In this document: positions 55,390 to 63,034 of the stretch, piece after piece | How the letters are laid out: every line of letters begins with the position of its first letter | Position numbering within the stretch: the first letter of the stretch is position 1 | Assembly (NCBI RefSeq): GCF_018500185.1 | Contig: NZ_JAHBGI010000008.1 | Span: 124,001-188,000 of the forward strand | DNA: 64,000 nucleotides | DNA from: Litoribacter ruber | GTDB taxonomy: Bacteria; Bacteroidota; Bacteroidia; Cytophagales; Cyclobacteriaceae | Direction: 5' to 3' | Notes under the pieces: model-generated | What the model was told of the DNA's origin: nothing | The model's database searches: none | What the model saw: only the letters and a program-made list of their open reading frames with translations | Translations under genes and position numbers: made by a program

Positions 55390-55485
55390 AATTAATAATT
55401 AGGAATTAGGAATTAGGAATTAGGAATTAAATGAGCCGTGGCAGTCCATTTTTCATACCTAATTTCTAATTTCTCATTTCTTCAT
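55390..55485. repeat. AATTAGG heptamer array and related unit
   Basis: Six 7-bp units (55390-55431: AATTAAT, AATTAGG four times, AATTAAA), then TGAGCCGTGGCAGTCC and CTAATTT/CTCATTT words to 55485. The order matches one 80-bp unit of 41751-42025 with a diverged middle. Confidence 0.85.
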
Positions 55486-55502
55486 CCTTCGTACTCCACA
55501 CT

Positions 55503-57017
55503 TCAATATCCCGGGTTTTGCTGTCCGGCTAGCAGAGGGTTATTTACAATCTCCTGTAACGGAATAGGCCATACAAACAGGTGACTGCTATAAGGTACGC
55601 TGTGGTCCAAGGTGATACTGGCTCCCGGCTCATACTGTTCAATCGAGCTTATCGACCTTGAGGCAGCCTTGGGAGGTATGCCTGGCAGTTCGCCCATACC
55701 GGATAGGCGATGAATATCATACCACCAGAGCCCCTCGGCCAAAAACTCCACACGCTTTTCGTTCCAGATTCCCTGGATAACGCCATCAGGCAAAGCACCC
55801 GCATCATAGGAGGGAGTCCCTTCCGGAGTGGAGCGGTCTCTCACAGAGTTTAGCAGGGTAAGCGCAGTAGCCTCATCTCCCAGTCGGGCATGGGCTTCAG
55901 CGGTATTCAGTACCACTTCAGCATACCGGATCAAAGGGGCAGGATCATCCCTGTTGATATAGCCCGTGTATTTTCCAGTATAATAACCATCCGGACTGCT
56001 GGTTGTCAGTTCAGTTCTCCTTAAATCTTCCTCCAGCCAAAATGGCTCATTCCATATCAGCGGGCTGATTTTCACCAATCCTCTTCCGCCCAAGGCCGGG
56101 TTACCGTACATGGCAGGCAAGGCCCCATTCACACCCGGGTTGGATTCAGCCGTATTGTTCAATGAAAATATGCTTTCCGGATTGCCGTCAGGGCTATCAA
56201 AGGGAGCCATAGGCGTAGCCGCCAATTCAAAATTGGTCAACTTGGCTGCCTCTTCCAGCACGCCGGCCCAATCAAGCTGATGCAATTTTACCCGGGTTTT
56301 AAACGCAATGGCAGCAGAACGGGATGCCCTGAAAGGTATTCCAGCCTCAGTGCCTAGCTGCTCCGCTTCATCCAGGTCCTGTAAGATACGGGTATATACC
56401 TCTTCCACGGTGCCCCGACCCACATCGGCAGCTTGATCCAGCCTTTCAGTATTACTTATAGGAATATCCCGATAGGGCACTCCCAAATTTCCACTCGGAT
56501 TGTCCGCATAGGGCCTGGCAAAATCCGTCACCAATTGCCAATGGGAAAATGCCCGCAGAAATAGCATTTCGGCCCTATAGCTGTCATGCTCCTCCTGATC
56601 TATCACACCGTTGGCTAAGGCGGTTTGAAGTCCTTCCAACACTACGTTGATCCGGTTGATTAACCTATAAGTGCCTATCCACATGCCTTCTTGATTGGCT
56701 GTGGAGGGCGTCCAACCCCCTATATAAGTAATCTCATAGAAAAGTTGGTCATTGTACATATCACCACTTCGCATATCCCCTTGCTGAATGGAAGCAGCTC
56801 CAAACGGATATCCTCGATCTGGAGCCCCCAGGTAAAAACCCCTTTGGGCAGCATCATAAACACCGAGGATATTCCCCAGCACTTTTCCCGCATCCGCAAA
56901 CGCTTCCTCTTCCGGCACCAAGGTTACAGGCGATTGATCCGTCACATCACAGGACCCAAACAGCAATAGGGCGGATATGGCGGCAGTTAATATATTTCTT
57001 TGCTTTATGATTTTCAT
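55503..57017 (-). CDS. SusD/RagB family nutrient-binding lipoprotein (pair 2)
   Basis: A 504-residue SusD homologue (lipobox FGSC, C23), clearly paralogous to the pair 1 SusD: shared segments include EEEAFADA, AAQRGFYLGA, RGYPFGAAS, GDMYNDQLFYE and the NPGY end. It differs in the ligand-facing middle. It follows its SusC by 26 bp. Its synonymous codons are richer in G/C than those of pair 1. The stop codon borders a heptamer mosaic. Confidence 0.93.
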   Translation of the reverse strand: MKIIKQRNILTAAISALLLFGSCDVTDQSPVTLVPEEEAFADAGKVLGNILGVYDAAQRGFYLGAPDRGYPFGAASIQQGDMRSGDMYNDQLFYEITYIGGWTPSTANQEGMWIGTYRLINRINVVLEGLQTALANGVIDQEEHDSYRAEMLFLRAFSHWQLVTDFARPYADNPSGNLGVPYRDIPISNTERLDQAADVGRGTVEEVYTRILQDLDEAEQLGTEAGIPFRASRSAAIAFKTRVKLHQLDWAGVLEEAAKLTNFELAATPMAPFDSPDGNPESIFSLNNTAESNPGVNGALPAMYGNPALGGRGLVKISPLIWNEPFWLEEDLRRTELTTSSPDGYYTGKYTGYINRDDPAPLIRYAEVVLNTAEAHARLGDEATALTLLNSVRDRSTPEGTPSYDAGALPDGVIQGIWNEKRVEFLAEGLWWYDIHRLSGMGELPGIPPKAASRSISSIEQYEPGASITLDHSVPYSSHLFVWPIPLQEIVNNPLLAGQQNPGY

Positions 57018-57043
57018 AACATTAAATTTTTTAAGTCCACCAA

Positions 57044-60000
57044 TTAGAATCCCACATTAAGCCCAAATGACCATGTCCTGATAATAGGAGCAGAGTTCCA
57101 GTCTACACCAAACTGCAGCTGGCTGCCAGGGAAGGTGTTCAACTCAGGATCCACACCGGTATAATTGGTGAAGATGAGTGGGTTTTGCACCTGGCCGAAA
57201 ATCCGCACGCTACGAATGCCGCCGTTAAAGGTCTGGTCCAGCCAGTCAGCAGGAATCCGGTAACCCAACACGATGTTTTGGATCCTAAGGAAGTCTCCTT
57301 TTTCCACAAAGCGGCTATTGGCAGCTCCAGCGGCCCAAATGTTGGCATCCTGACCGGTATAGAGCTTGGGCACGTCGGTCACCTGACCGCTTTCAGTCCA
57401 ACGGCTAAGGATTTCCGCATTGTTGTTGGAGAAGCCCATACCCAATTGACCCCTTCTGGTCTCATTCATAATGTAGTTACCACCCGAGTAGCGGAAAAAA
57501 ATCTCCGCATCGAAATTGCCTATCACAAATTGATTGGTCCAACCCCCTTGCCATCTGGGGAGGGTATTGCCAAGTATTCGCAAGTCGCCTCCCCCCAGAC
57601 CAGTCGCCGTTTGGGAGATATCGCCGGGGTTGTTTTCATTGTAGGCCCTCCATCCGGTATTATCCTGCTCAAGGTTATATTGAACCAGCGAACCATCACC
57701 CTTCACATAGATGGGGTTCCCATTGGCCGAGTTCACGCCAAACCACTCATAGCCATACAACTGGGCAATAGGCCCGCCTACTTCCGTCCGGTTAAAGGTA
57801 GTAGTGATCGGGCTTATAAGGTTGGTCACCTCATTGTGCAACCAGGTAAAGTTAAAATCGGTGTTCCAGCTGAAATTATCCCGTTCGATAATACCGGCCA
57901 TCACACGCAACTCCACCCCCTGGTTGACCATGGCGCCTACGTTTTCAAAAATCCTGTTTTGGGGTACACCAAAAGAGGAAGCGGTGATACGCTCCAATAC
58001 CAGATCCCGGATATCATTTCTGAAGTAGTCGGCAGCCACTGTTACATTTCCTACAGTGAAGTCCAAACCGGCATTCAGTTTACGGGAGGTTTCCCATTGC
58101 AGGTTCGGGTTGGCAATCTGGTTGAACCCAATACCAGGACCCAAGCCGGATAGCGCGGCTGAAAAACCACCTACATAGGGGAAGAATCCAATCTCCGTGT
58201 TACCCACTTCCGCATAGGAGGCTCTTACCTTAAAGTCAGAAATCAAGGCGCTGTTGAAGAACCCTTCATCGGAAATCCTCCAACCGACGGAACCACCCAC
58301 AAAGGTACCTCTTCGGTTATCAACCGGTAAGGCAGAAATCCCGTCATTTCTTACCGATGCAGATAGAAGATAGCGTCCGTCAAAGCTATAGTTTACCCTG
58401 GCAAAGTAAGAATCGAAACCCTGTTCATCCATACCACCACCAATTTGCTGCACACCAGCCGAACCGGTCACGATATTGGACTGCTGGAAGAATACGTCGG
58501 CAATCTGGGTACCAGTAGCTGAGTAGAAATGCTGGTTGGTATATTGGAACTCCGCACCCACGGTCACATTCAGGTTGTGGCTTTCACCCAAGATGGCCTG
58601 ATAGTTCAGCGTGTTCTGCTGGTTCCAGCGATATACTGGCCTATACGCCTGCAACATCAAACCGGCATTACCCCGACCGTCCCCATGACGGGCATCCCAA
58701 GATAGGAATTCATCCGCGAATGTCATATCCCCACCAAACTGGGTCCTGAAGGTCAAGTCTGGGAAAATATCCCATTCACCAAACACATTTCCCAATAGCC
58801 TGGCAGTTCGGCCCCTGAACACGTTGTTGGCCAATACAAATCCGATGTTGGGAATGTTGTTGTCAATATTACCCAAGTTTGGACCCCTACCAAGGGCGGC
58901 ACCATCAGGTGTGGTGTTGAATCCGTCATAGAAGGTATTGCTTGGATCCTTGATTTCGATATTGGGAAAGGCCCTCGTCACGTTATAAGTGGCCCCGGAC
59001 AGGGAGTTTTCACCGTTGTTCAAGGATTCGATTTCGGTGAAGGAGAAACTCATGTTGGTACCGATCCTCACCCTATTGGACACATTATGATCCACATTGG
59101 CCCTTAAGGAATACCTGGTCAGCTCATTGGCACGGATATAACCCTCTTGGTCGGTGTAGCCCAAAGAGAAGAAATACTTGGTATCGGCCGAACCACCACG
59201 GATGGAAAGGTTGTGCTGGGTCACCAAGCCTTTGCGGAAGATATAGTCCTGCCAGTCGGTATTTACTCCAGGCTGGGCAAGGTCACCAAGACCGGCGTTG
59301 CTCCTTTTCTCGTTGGCTATGGTCACAAACTGGTCGCCATTGAGCAGGTCAAATCGGTCCACTTCCTCATTCCAGCCCACACTGACATTATAATCAACCT
59401 GGGCACGCCCTTCAATACCTTTTTTGGTAGTGATAAGTATTACCCCATTTGCCGCTCTGGAACCAAAAATGGCCGTAGCTGAACCGTCTTTCAACACCTC
59501 AAAGGATTCGATATCGGCTGGGTTGATCTGGGCTAGGGGGTTGCTCGGGAAGTTGGCCGCCCTATCCGCATTCACCACCGGCACCCCATCGATTACGATC
59601 AGCGGATTGGCGTCGGAAGTAATGGAATTGACACCCCTAATCCTGATCACGGGGGCCTGGCCCAGCACACCGCCCGGGGTGGTTACGTTTACCCCCGGAG
59701 CGCGGCCGGCAAGCTGCTGGTCAAAGGAGGGGGTCACCAGGTTTTCAATCGCCCGGTTGTCGATGGATGACACAGATCCGGTGAGTTCGCGTCGTTCTTG
59801 GGTACCGTAACCAACCACGACCACCTCACCGAGTGTTTTCACATCCGGTTCGAGCAGCACATCGATGGTAGACTGGTTGCCGATGCCTATTTCTTGGGTC
59901 AAGAAACCCACAAAGCTAAATACCAAGGTATTACCGTCTTCTGGCACTTCTATGGAGTACGACCCGTCGATATCGGTGATCGTCCCCACAGTAGTGCCCT

Positions 60001-60136
60001 TCACCCGCACGTTAACGCCGGGCACCCCTTCAGGTTCTTCGGCGGAGGTCACCGTACCGGAAACCGTCCTGCTTTGCGCCGCCACAGAGCACACTGTAAA
60101 TACGGCAAGCACAAAGCCTAGTAAACTTTTTTTCAT
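57044..60136 (-). CDS. SusC/RagA family TonB-linked outer-membrane protein (pair 2)
   Basis: A 1030-residue SusC paralogue of the pair 1 gene with the same domains: signal peptide, regulatory-like domain, EVVVVGYGTQ, plug and barrel ending GLNVGF. The N-terminal 200 residues are nearly identical to pair 1 (blocks such as SAEEPEGVPGVNVRVKGTTV and LVTPSFDQQLAGRAPGV), while barrel loops diverge, which fits selection for different ligands. Codon use is more GC-rich than in pair 1. The promoter was not clearly found in the AT-rich 200 bp upstream. Confidence 0.94.
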   Translation of the reverse strand: MKKSLLGFVLAVFTVCSVAAQSRTVSGTVTSAEEPEGVPGVNVRVKGTTVGTITDIDGSYSIEVPEDGNTLVFSFVGFLTQEIGIGNQSTIDVLLEPDVKTLGEVVVVGYGTQERRELTGSVSSIDNRAIENLVTPSFDQQLAGRAPGVNVTTPGGVLGQAPVIRIRGVNSITSDANPLIVIDGVPVVNADRAANFPSNPLAQINPADIESFEVLKDGSATAIFGSRAANGVILITTKKGIEGRAQVDYNVSVGWNEEVDRFDLLNGDQFVTIANEKRSNAGLGDLAQPGVNTDWQDYIFRKGLVTQHNLSIRGGSADTKYFFSLGYTDQEGYIRANELTRYSLRANVDHNVSNRVRIGTNMSFSFTEIESLNNGENSLSGATYNVTRAFPNIEIKDPSNTFYDGFNTTPDGAALGRGPNLGNIDNNIPNIGFVLANNVFRGRTARLLGNVFGEWDIFPDLTFRTQFGGDMTFADEFLSWDARHGDGRGNAGLMLQAYRPVYRWNQQNTLNYQAILGESHNLNVTVGAEFQYTNQHFYSATGTQIADVFFQQSNIVTGSAGVQQIGGGMDEQGFDSYFARVNYSFDGRYLLSASVRNDGISALPVDNRRGTFVGGSVGWRISDEGFFNSALISDFKVRASYAEVGNTEIGFFPYVGGFSAALSGLGPGIGFNQIANPNLQWETSRKLNAGLDFTVGNVTVAADYFRNDIRDLVLERITASSFGVPQNRIFENVGAMVNQGVELRVMAGIIERDNFSWNTDFNFTWLHNEVTNLISPITTTFNRTEVGGPIAQLYGYEWFGVNSANGNPIYVKGDGSLVQYNLEQDNTGWRAYNENNPGDISQTATGLGGGDLRILGNTLPRWQGGWTNQFVIGNFDAEIFFRYSGGNYIMNETRRGQLGMGFSNNNAEILSRWTESGQVTDVPKLYTGQDANIWAAGAANSRFVEKGDFLRIQNIVLGYRIPADWLDQTFNGGIRSVRIFGQVQNPLIFTNYTGVDPELNTFPGSQLQFGVDWNSAPIIRTWSFGLNVGF

Positions 60137-60584
60137 GCAGTTTTATTTAAGGTGAAACACAATAATTTGAACCATTAAAATTAACCACATTAACAAATCT
60201 TAACAACTTGATTTATACCATTTTATAATGTTAAAATACCAAAAAATTATTTTTTGTACCTAGGTTAAATAGATTTTAATATAATTGTACATCTCTGGGG
60301 TTTAGAGGGTTAGGAGTTTATTGTACCATATTAAAACGTACCCATATCGGCCGTCCCTCTGGGACTATGCGACCGCTCCGACTTCCAGATCCCTGGGGTA
60401 AACCCCAGGGCCAGTAGATCGGCCGCTCCTAACGGAGCTTTGGAAAGCACTCTATAATTTGGTGAGTTCATTATCCCCAAACTTATCAATTACGGAAACC
60501 TTAGGTAATAAAAGATAATATCCCTACTTTTATTGTAGCGGATTGGGGCAATAACCCGTATGGTCTTTACAACTAAATTTTATT
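60137..60584. other. Intergenic region with a three-hairpin element
   Basis: 60137-60340 is AT-rich and should hold the divergent SusC2 promoter. A GC-rich three-hairpin element lies at 60346-60438. The remaining bases up to the lipoprotein gene show nothing further. Confidence 0.7.
60346..60438. repeat. Three-hairpin intergenic element
   Basis: The element is bounded by a direct repeat ATCGGCCG (60346-60353 and 60418-60425). It contains hairpins GTCCC-TCT-GGGAC (60353-60365), CCCTGGGGT-AA-ACCCCAGGG (60391-60410) and GCTCC-TAAC-GGAGC (60425-60438). Its GC content contrasts with the AT-rich surroundings. The plan recalls widespread dispersed intergenic elements of other bacteria. Confidence 0.8.
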
Positions 60585-61091
60585 ATGATGAAATACTCCG
60601 TATTTATATGCTTGATGGCAGTAATCCTTTTTAGCGCATGCCAGGAAGATGACAGTATCACCACTGAAACATCCGTTGAAGGCCAATGGGAGCTTCAGGG
60701 ATTTAGAAGCAACTGGATTGATGATATGATTTCTGTGGATGAAATGGATTATTCAGATAGTTACACCTTTAGAGCTGATGGTTCTTTCACCAAGTTTAAT
60801 TCAGTATTGGGATCGGAATTATCCGGAACCTTTGAGGAAATCATCCCGGCCGCTGAGGTAAACGTCAATTATATTAAAAGATTAAAACTATCATTCAACC
60901 CTGAAGATTTAGAGGAGGTACTTGAAACCGATGAAGCCGGCAACCTCCATGGCTGGAACCAGGAACATCAGTTTTCTGTGTTTTATGGCCAAAGCAATAT
61001 TGAAGAACTTATCCTACTGGCAGATGGAACCTTAGCCAATGCCGGTTATAGAATAGCAGATGGATCAATTTATATTTATAAGAGAATGTAG
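60585..61091 (+). CDS. Lipocalin-like lipoprotein, paralogue A
   Basis: A 168-residue lipoprotein (lipobox FSAC, C19). After the anchor comes a pattern seen in Bacteroidota lipocalin-like proteins: VEGQWELQGF, DSYTFRADGSFTKFNS, LSGTFEEI. It shares this pattern with the next two genes but is the most diverged. Ligand unknown. Start could be either of two adjacent Met codons. Confidence 0.7.
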   Translation: MMKYSVFICLMAVILFSACQEDDSITTETSVEGQWELQGFRSNWIDDMISVDEMDYSDSYTFRADGSFTKFNSVLGSELSGTFEEIIPAAEVNVNYIKRLKLSFNPEDLEEVLETDEAGNLHGWNQEHQFSVFYGQSNIEELILLADGTLANAGYRIADGSIYIYKRM

Positions 61092-61100
61092 AAACGAAAA

Positions 61101-61167
61101 GTACGAAGTTAGAGGTACGAAGGAAAAAACCTGCCAGATCTATCAAAAAATCACAAGATCTGGCAGG
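61101..61167. repeat. GTACGAA heptamers followed by a CCTGCCAG hairpin
   Basis: Four 7-bp units (61101-61128: GTACGAA, GTTAGAG, GTACGAA, GGAAAAA), then a perfect 15-bp hairpin AAACCTGCCAGATCT / AGATCTGGCAGGTTT (to 61167). The hairpin may end transcription of paralogue A although no T tract beyond TTT follows. The whole cassette recurs at 62336-62413. Confidence 0.82.
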
Positions 61168-61251
61168 TTTAACGTGCCATTTTAATTTACTAAGCTTTCC
61201 AATTGTGTCTTCGCGCCTCCTTTGTTGCAAAATCAAATAAACCCCATCTAT

Positions 61252-61740
61252 ATGAAAAAATTAATACTTGCCTCCCTCACCATCCTCCTTTTGGCCGCTT
61301 GCCAAAACGATGACAACCCCAATATGCCGCTGACTGAAATAGGGGATTGGGAGCTTGAGCAGGTTACCCTACCAGGCTCAGGAGAAGTTATTTCAGCTAC
61401 AGACCTAGGTTTCAGCCAAACTTATACCTTCAAGACCGATGGCACATTTTCAAAATTCAGCACAGAAACAGGTGTGAACCTTTCCGGTACCTATGAGGCA
61501 GAAGACGCAGAGCCCGATGATAGATTTGAGCCCTTAACGGTTAAATGGTTAACACTCACCTTTGACTTAGACCAATATGAAGCAATTTTGGCAATGGAGG
61601 ACAGCATGAGCGGCACTGATGTTGACAAATACATTTTTGGAAGTGATAATATGGAAGTAATTGCCTTAAGAGTAGACCATACTCTCATGAACATTGGCCA
61701 GCGTTTCCATGGAAGAGCCATGCTTTACACTAGAAAATAA
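61252..61740 (+). CDS. Lipocalin-like lipoprotein, paralogue B
   Basis: A 162-residue lipoprotein (lipobox LAAC, C17). Body: LTEIGDWELEQVTLPGSGE, TYTFKTDGTFSKFSTETGV, LSGTYEAEDAEPDDRFEPL, DLDQYEAIL. It is very close to paralogue C and related to A. The start at 61252 gives the signal peptide; the frame is open ten codons upstream. Confidence 0.72.
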   Translation: MKKLILASLTILLLAACQNDDNPNMPLTEIGDWELEQVTLPGSGEVISATDLGFSQTYTFKTDGTFSKFSTETGVNLSGTYEAEDAEPDDRFEPLTVKWLTLTFDLDQYEAILAMEDSMSGTDVDKYIFGSDNMEVIALRVDHTLMNIGQRFHGRAMLYTRK

Positions 61741-61841
61741 ACTGAAAGAATTTCATTACTTACCGCCTTAGTGGCTAACCTTTTTGCGGCGCCCTCGCGC
61801 CTTAGTGGCTAACTTAATACTTATACTAAACTTTACTATAA

Positions 61842-62327
61842 ATGAAAAACCTACTATTATTGGCCTTTGCCGTTTTGATCTTAACGGGTTGCCAAAACGA
61901 TGAAAACCCAACCGTATTGACTGAGATTGGGGAGTGGAAACTTGAGCAGTTGACTCCTGTGCGTTCCACAGAAGTGATCACAGCAGCCGAACTTGATTTT
62001 ACCGAAACCTACCATTTCAGGGAAAATGGGACTTTTTCAAAATTCAGCACACGTGCAGAAATGGAACTTTCAGGAACTTATGAAACAGTTCCAGTTGATC
62101 CTGATGACAGGTTTGACCCAATGCTGGTCAGACAGCTTATTCTAACTTTTGATAGTGATCAATACGAAGCTATATTGGATCGTGAGGAAGGTTCGAATCG
62201 GGCATATGTAGACTTGTATATTTACGGTGTTGACAATTTTGAAGTATTAGGCTTGCGGAATGACAACAGCCTTTCAAACGGTGGCCACCGTTCTCATGGG
62301 GACTTTTTGGTATATACCAGGAAGTAA
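61842..62327 (+). CDS. Lipocalin-like lipoprotein, paralogue C
   Basis: A 161-residue lipoprotein (lipobox LTGC, C17), paralogue of the previous gene with the same blocks (LTEIGEWKLEQLTP, TFSKFSTRAEMELSGTYE, DDRFDP, DSDQYEAILDRE, FLVYTRK). Between B and C are CTTAGTGGCTAAC words. A GTAC/hairpin cassette follows its stop by 8 bp. Confidence 0.72.
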   Translation: MKNLLLLAFAVLILTGCQNDENPTVLTEIGEWKLEQLTPVRSTEVITAAELDFTETYHFRENGTFSKFSTRAEMELSGTYETVPVDPDDRFDPMLVRQLILTFDSDQYEAILDREEGSNRAYVDLYIYGVDNFEVLGLRNDNSLSNGGHRSHGDFLVYTRK

Positions 62328-62335
62328 CTTTGAAA

Positions 62336-62413
62336 GGACGAAATTAGGGGTACGAGGTACGAAGGAAAAAAAAACCTGCCAGTCTAGCAAAAATCACGAG
62401 ACCTGGCAGGTTT
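62336..62413. repeat. GTACGAA heptamers and CCTGCCAG hairpin, second copy
   Basis: Five 7-bp units in register (62336-62370: GGACGAA, ATTAGGG, GTACGAG, GTACGAA, GGAAAAA) and a hairpin AAACCTGCCAG / CTGGCAGGTTT with a diverged loop. It is the same cassette as at 61101-61167. Confidence 0.82.
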
Positions 62414-62452
62414 CATATATAAATAAGAAACGTCTGAGGATTGATTACTACG

Positions 62453-63031
62453 TCAATCGCTAGAAATACTTGGTACATGGTACTTGGTACCTAGTACAAT
62501 TTGAACCACCACCTCCCAGTTCCTGTCTTCCTTTTTCAACAGCGCCACTTTATCCACATTTAGGCGCTCAAAAAAACCTGTCTCCTTCAAATACGCCAGG
62601 CATTCATCAAATCGTGCATCTTTCACATCTTTGGATGCTACAGTCATATGGGGATTATAAGCTTTGTCGGCCAGTTCTTCTATGGTCTTCAGTTCCCGCT
62701 TGCAAAAGCCCCCTAGCTCATGCTGCAACGTCATCAATTCAGGGGGCTGACTGACGCGGATGTAGAGGACACGCCGCCCAAAACGACCGATCCCCTTAAG
62801 CTCTAGCTCAAAAGCCGGCTGCTCGGCTAAAAATGTGGATAACTTCCCTATCAGTTGTTGCTCCTTTGCCTCATTGTACCTAAATGGCATTTTTAGCGTC
62901 ACATGCGCCGGAGACTTTAAGGCATATTTGAAGTTAAACTTTTCCCTGACGGCCAATTTCAGCCCTGTAGCTTTCTCCTGGATTTCACCCTCCGGTACAA
63001 TTGCTATATAGTATTTGGCGTAATCGGGCAT
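62453..63031 (-). CDS. 2H phosphoesterase / 2'-5' RNA ligase-like protein
   Basis: A 192-residue 2H phosphoesterase with both His motifs: AHVTLKMPF (about 42-50) and PHMTVAS (about 127-133). It may act on RNA or nucleotide 2',3'-cyclic phosphates. The last roughly 13 residues are encoded by a GTAC heptamer array (62465-62499), which seems to have replaced the original C-terminus. The gene is convergent with the lipoprotein cluster and downstream of the usp gene by 3 bp. Confidence 0.87.
   Translation of the reverse strand: MPDYAKYYIAIVPEGEIQEKATGLKLAVREKFNFKYALKSPAHVTLKMPFRYNEAKEQQLIGKLSTFLAEQPAFELELKGIGRFGRRVLYIRVSQPPELMTLQHELGGFCKRELKTIEELADKAYNPHMTVASKDVKDARFDECLAYLKETGFFERLNVDKVALLKKEDRNWEVVVQIVLGTKYHVPSISSD
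62465..62499. repeat. GTAC heptamer array inside a coding 3' end
   Basis: Five 7-bp units in register (AATACTT, GGTACAT, GGTACTT, GGTACCT, AGTACAA) lie in frame within the 2H phosphoesterase gene, upstream of its stop codon at 62453-62455. Confidence 0.88.
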
Positions 63032-63034
63032 GGA

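Larger units (their letters stand above)
54466..55502. other. 1.0-kb intergenic region between the two SusCD operons
   Basis: 54504-54534 may hold the SusC1 promoter. 54560-54900 is very AT-rich with no feature seen. An 11-bp inverted repeat GGAGTTTCCAT / ATGGAAACTCC lies at 54957-54967 and 55038-55048. A terminator is at 55181-55215, and 55220-55502 is a mosaic of heptamer arrays that ends at the SusD2 stop codon. Confidence 0.7.

Noticed and set aside
57185-58153. 322-codon open frame opposite SusC2
   Set aside because: It is the antisense shadow of the GC-rich susC gene; it has no start signal, no domain and composition dictated by the opposite frame.
49791-60136. Polysaccharide utilisation locus
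   Set aside because: SusC/SusD pairs are present but no glycoside hydrolase, polysaccharide lyase, sulfatase or hybrid regulator gene adjoins, so a glycan substrate cannot be claimed.
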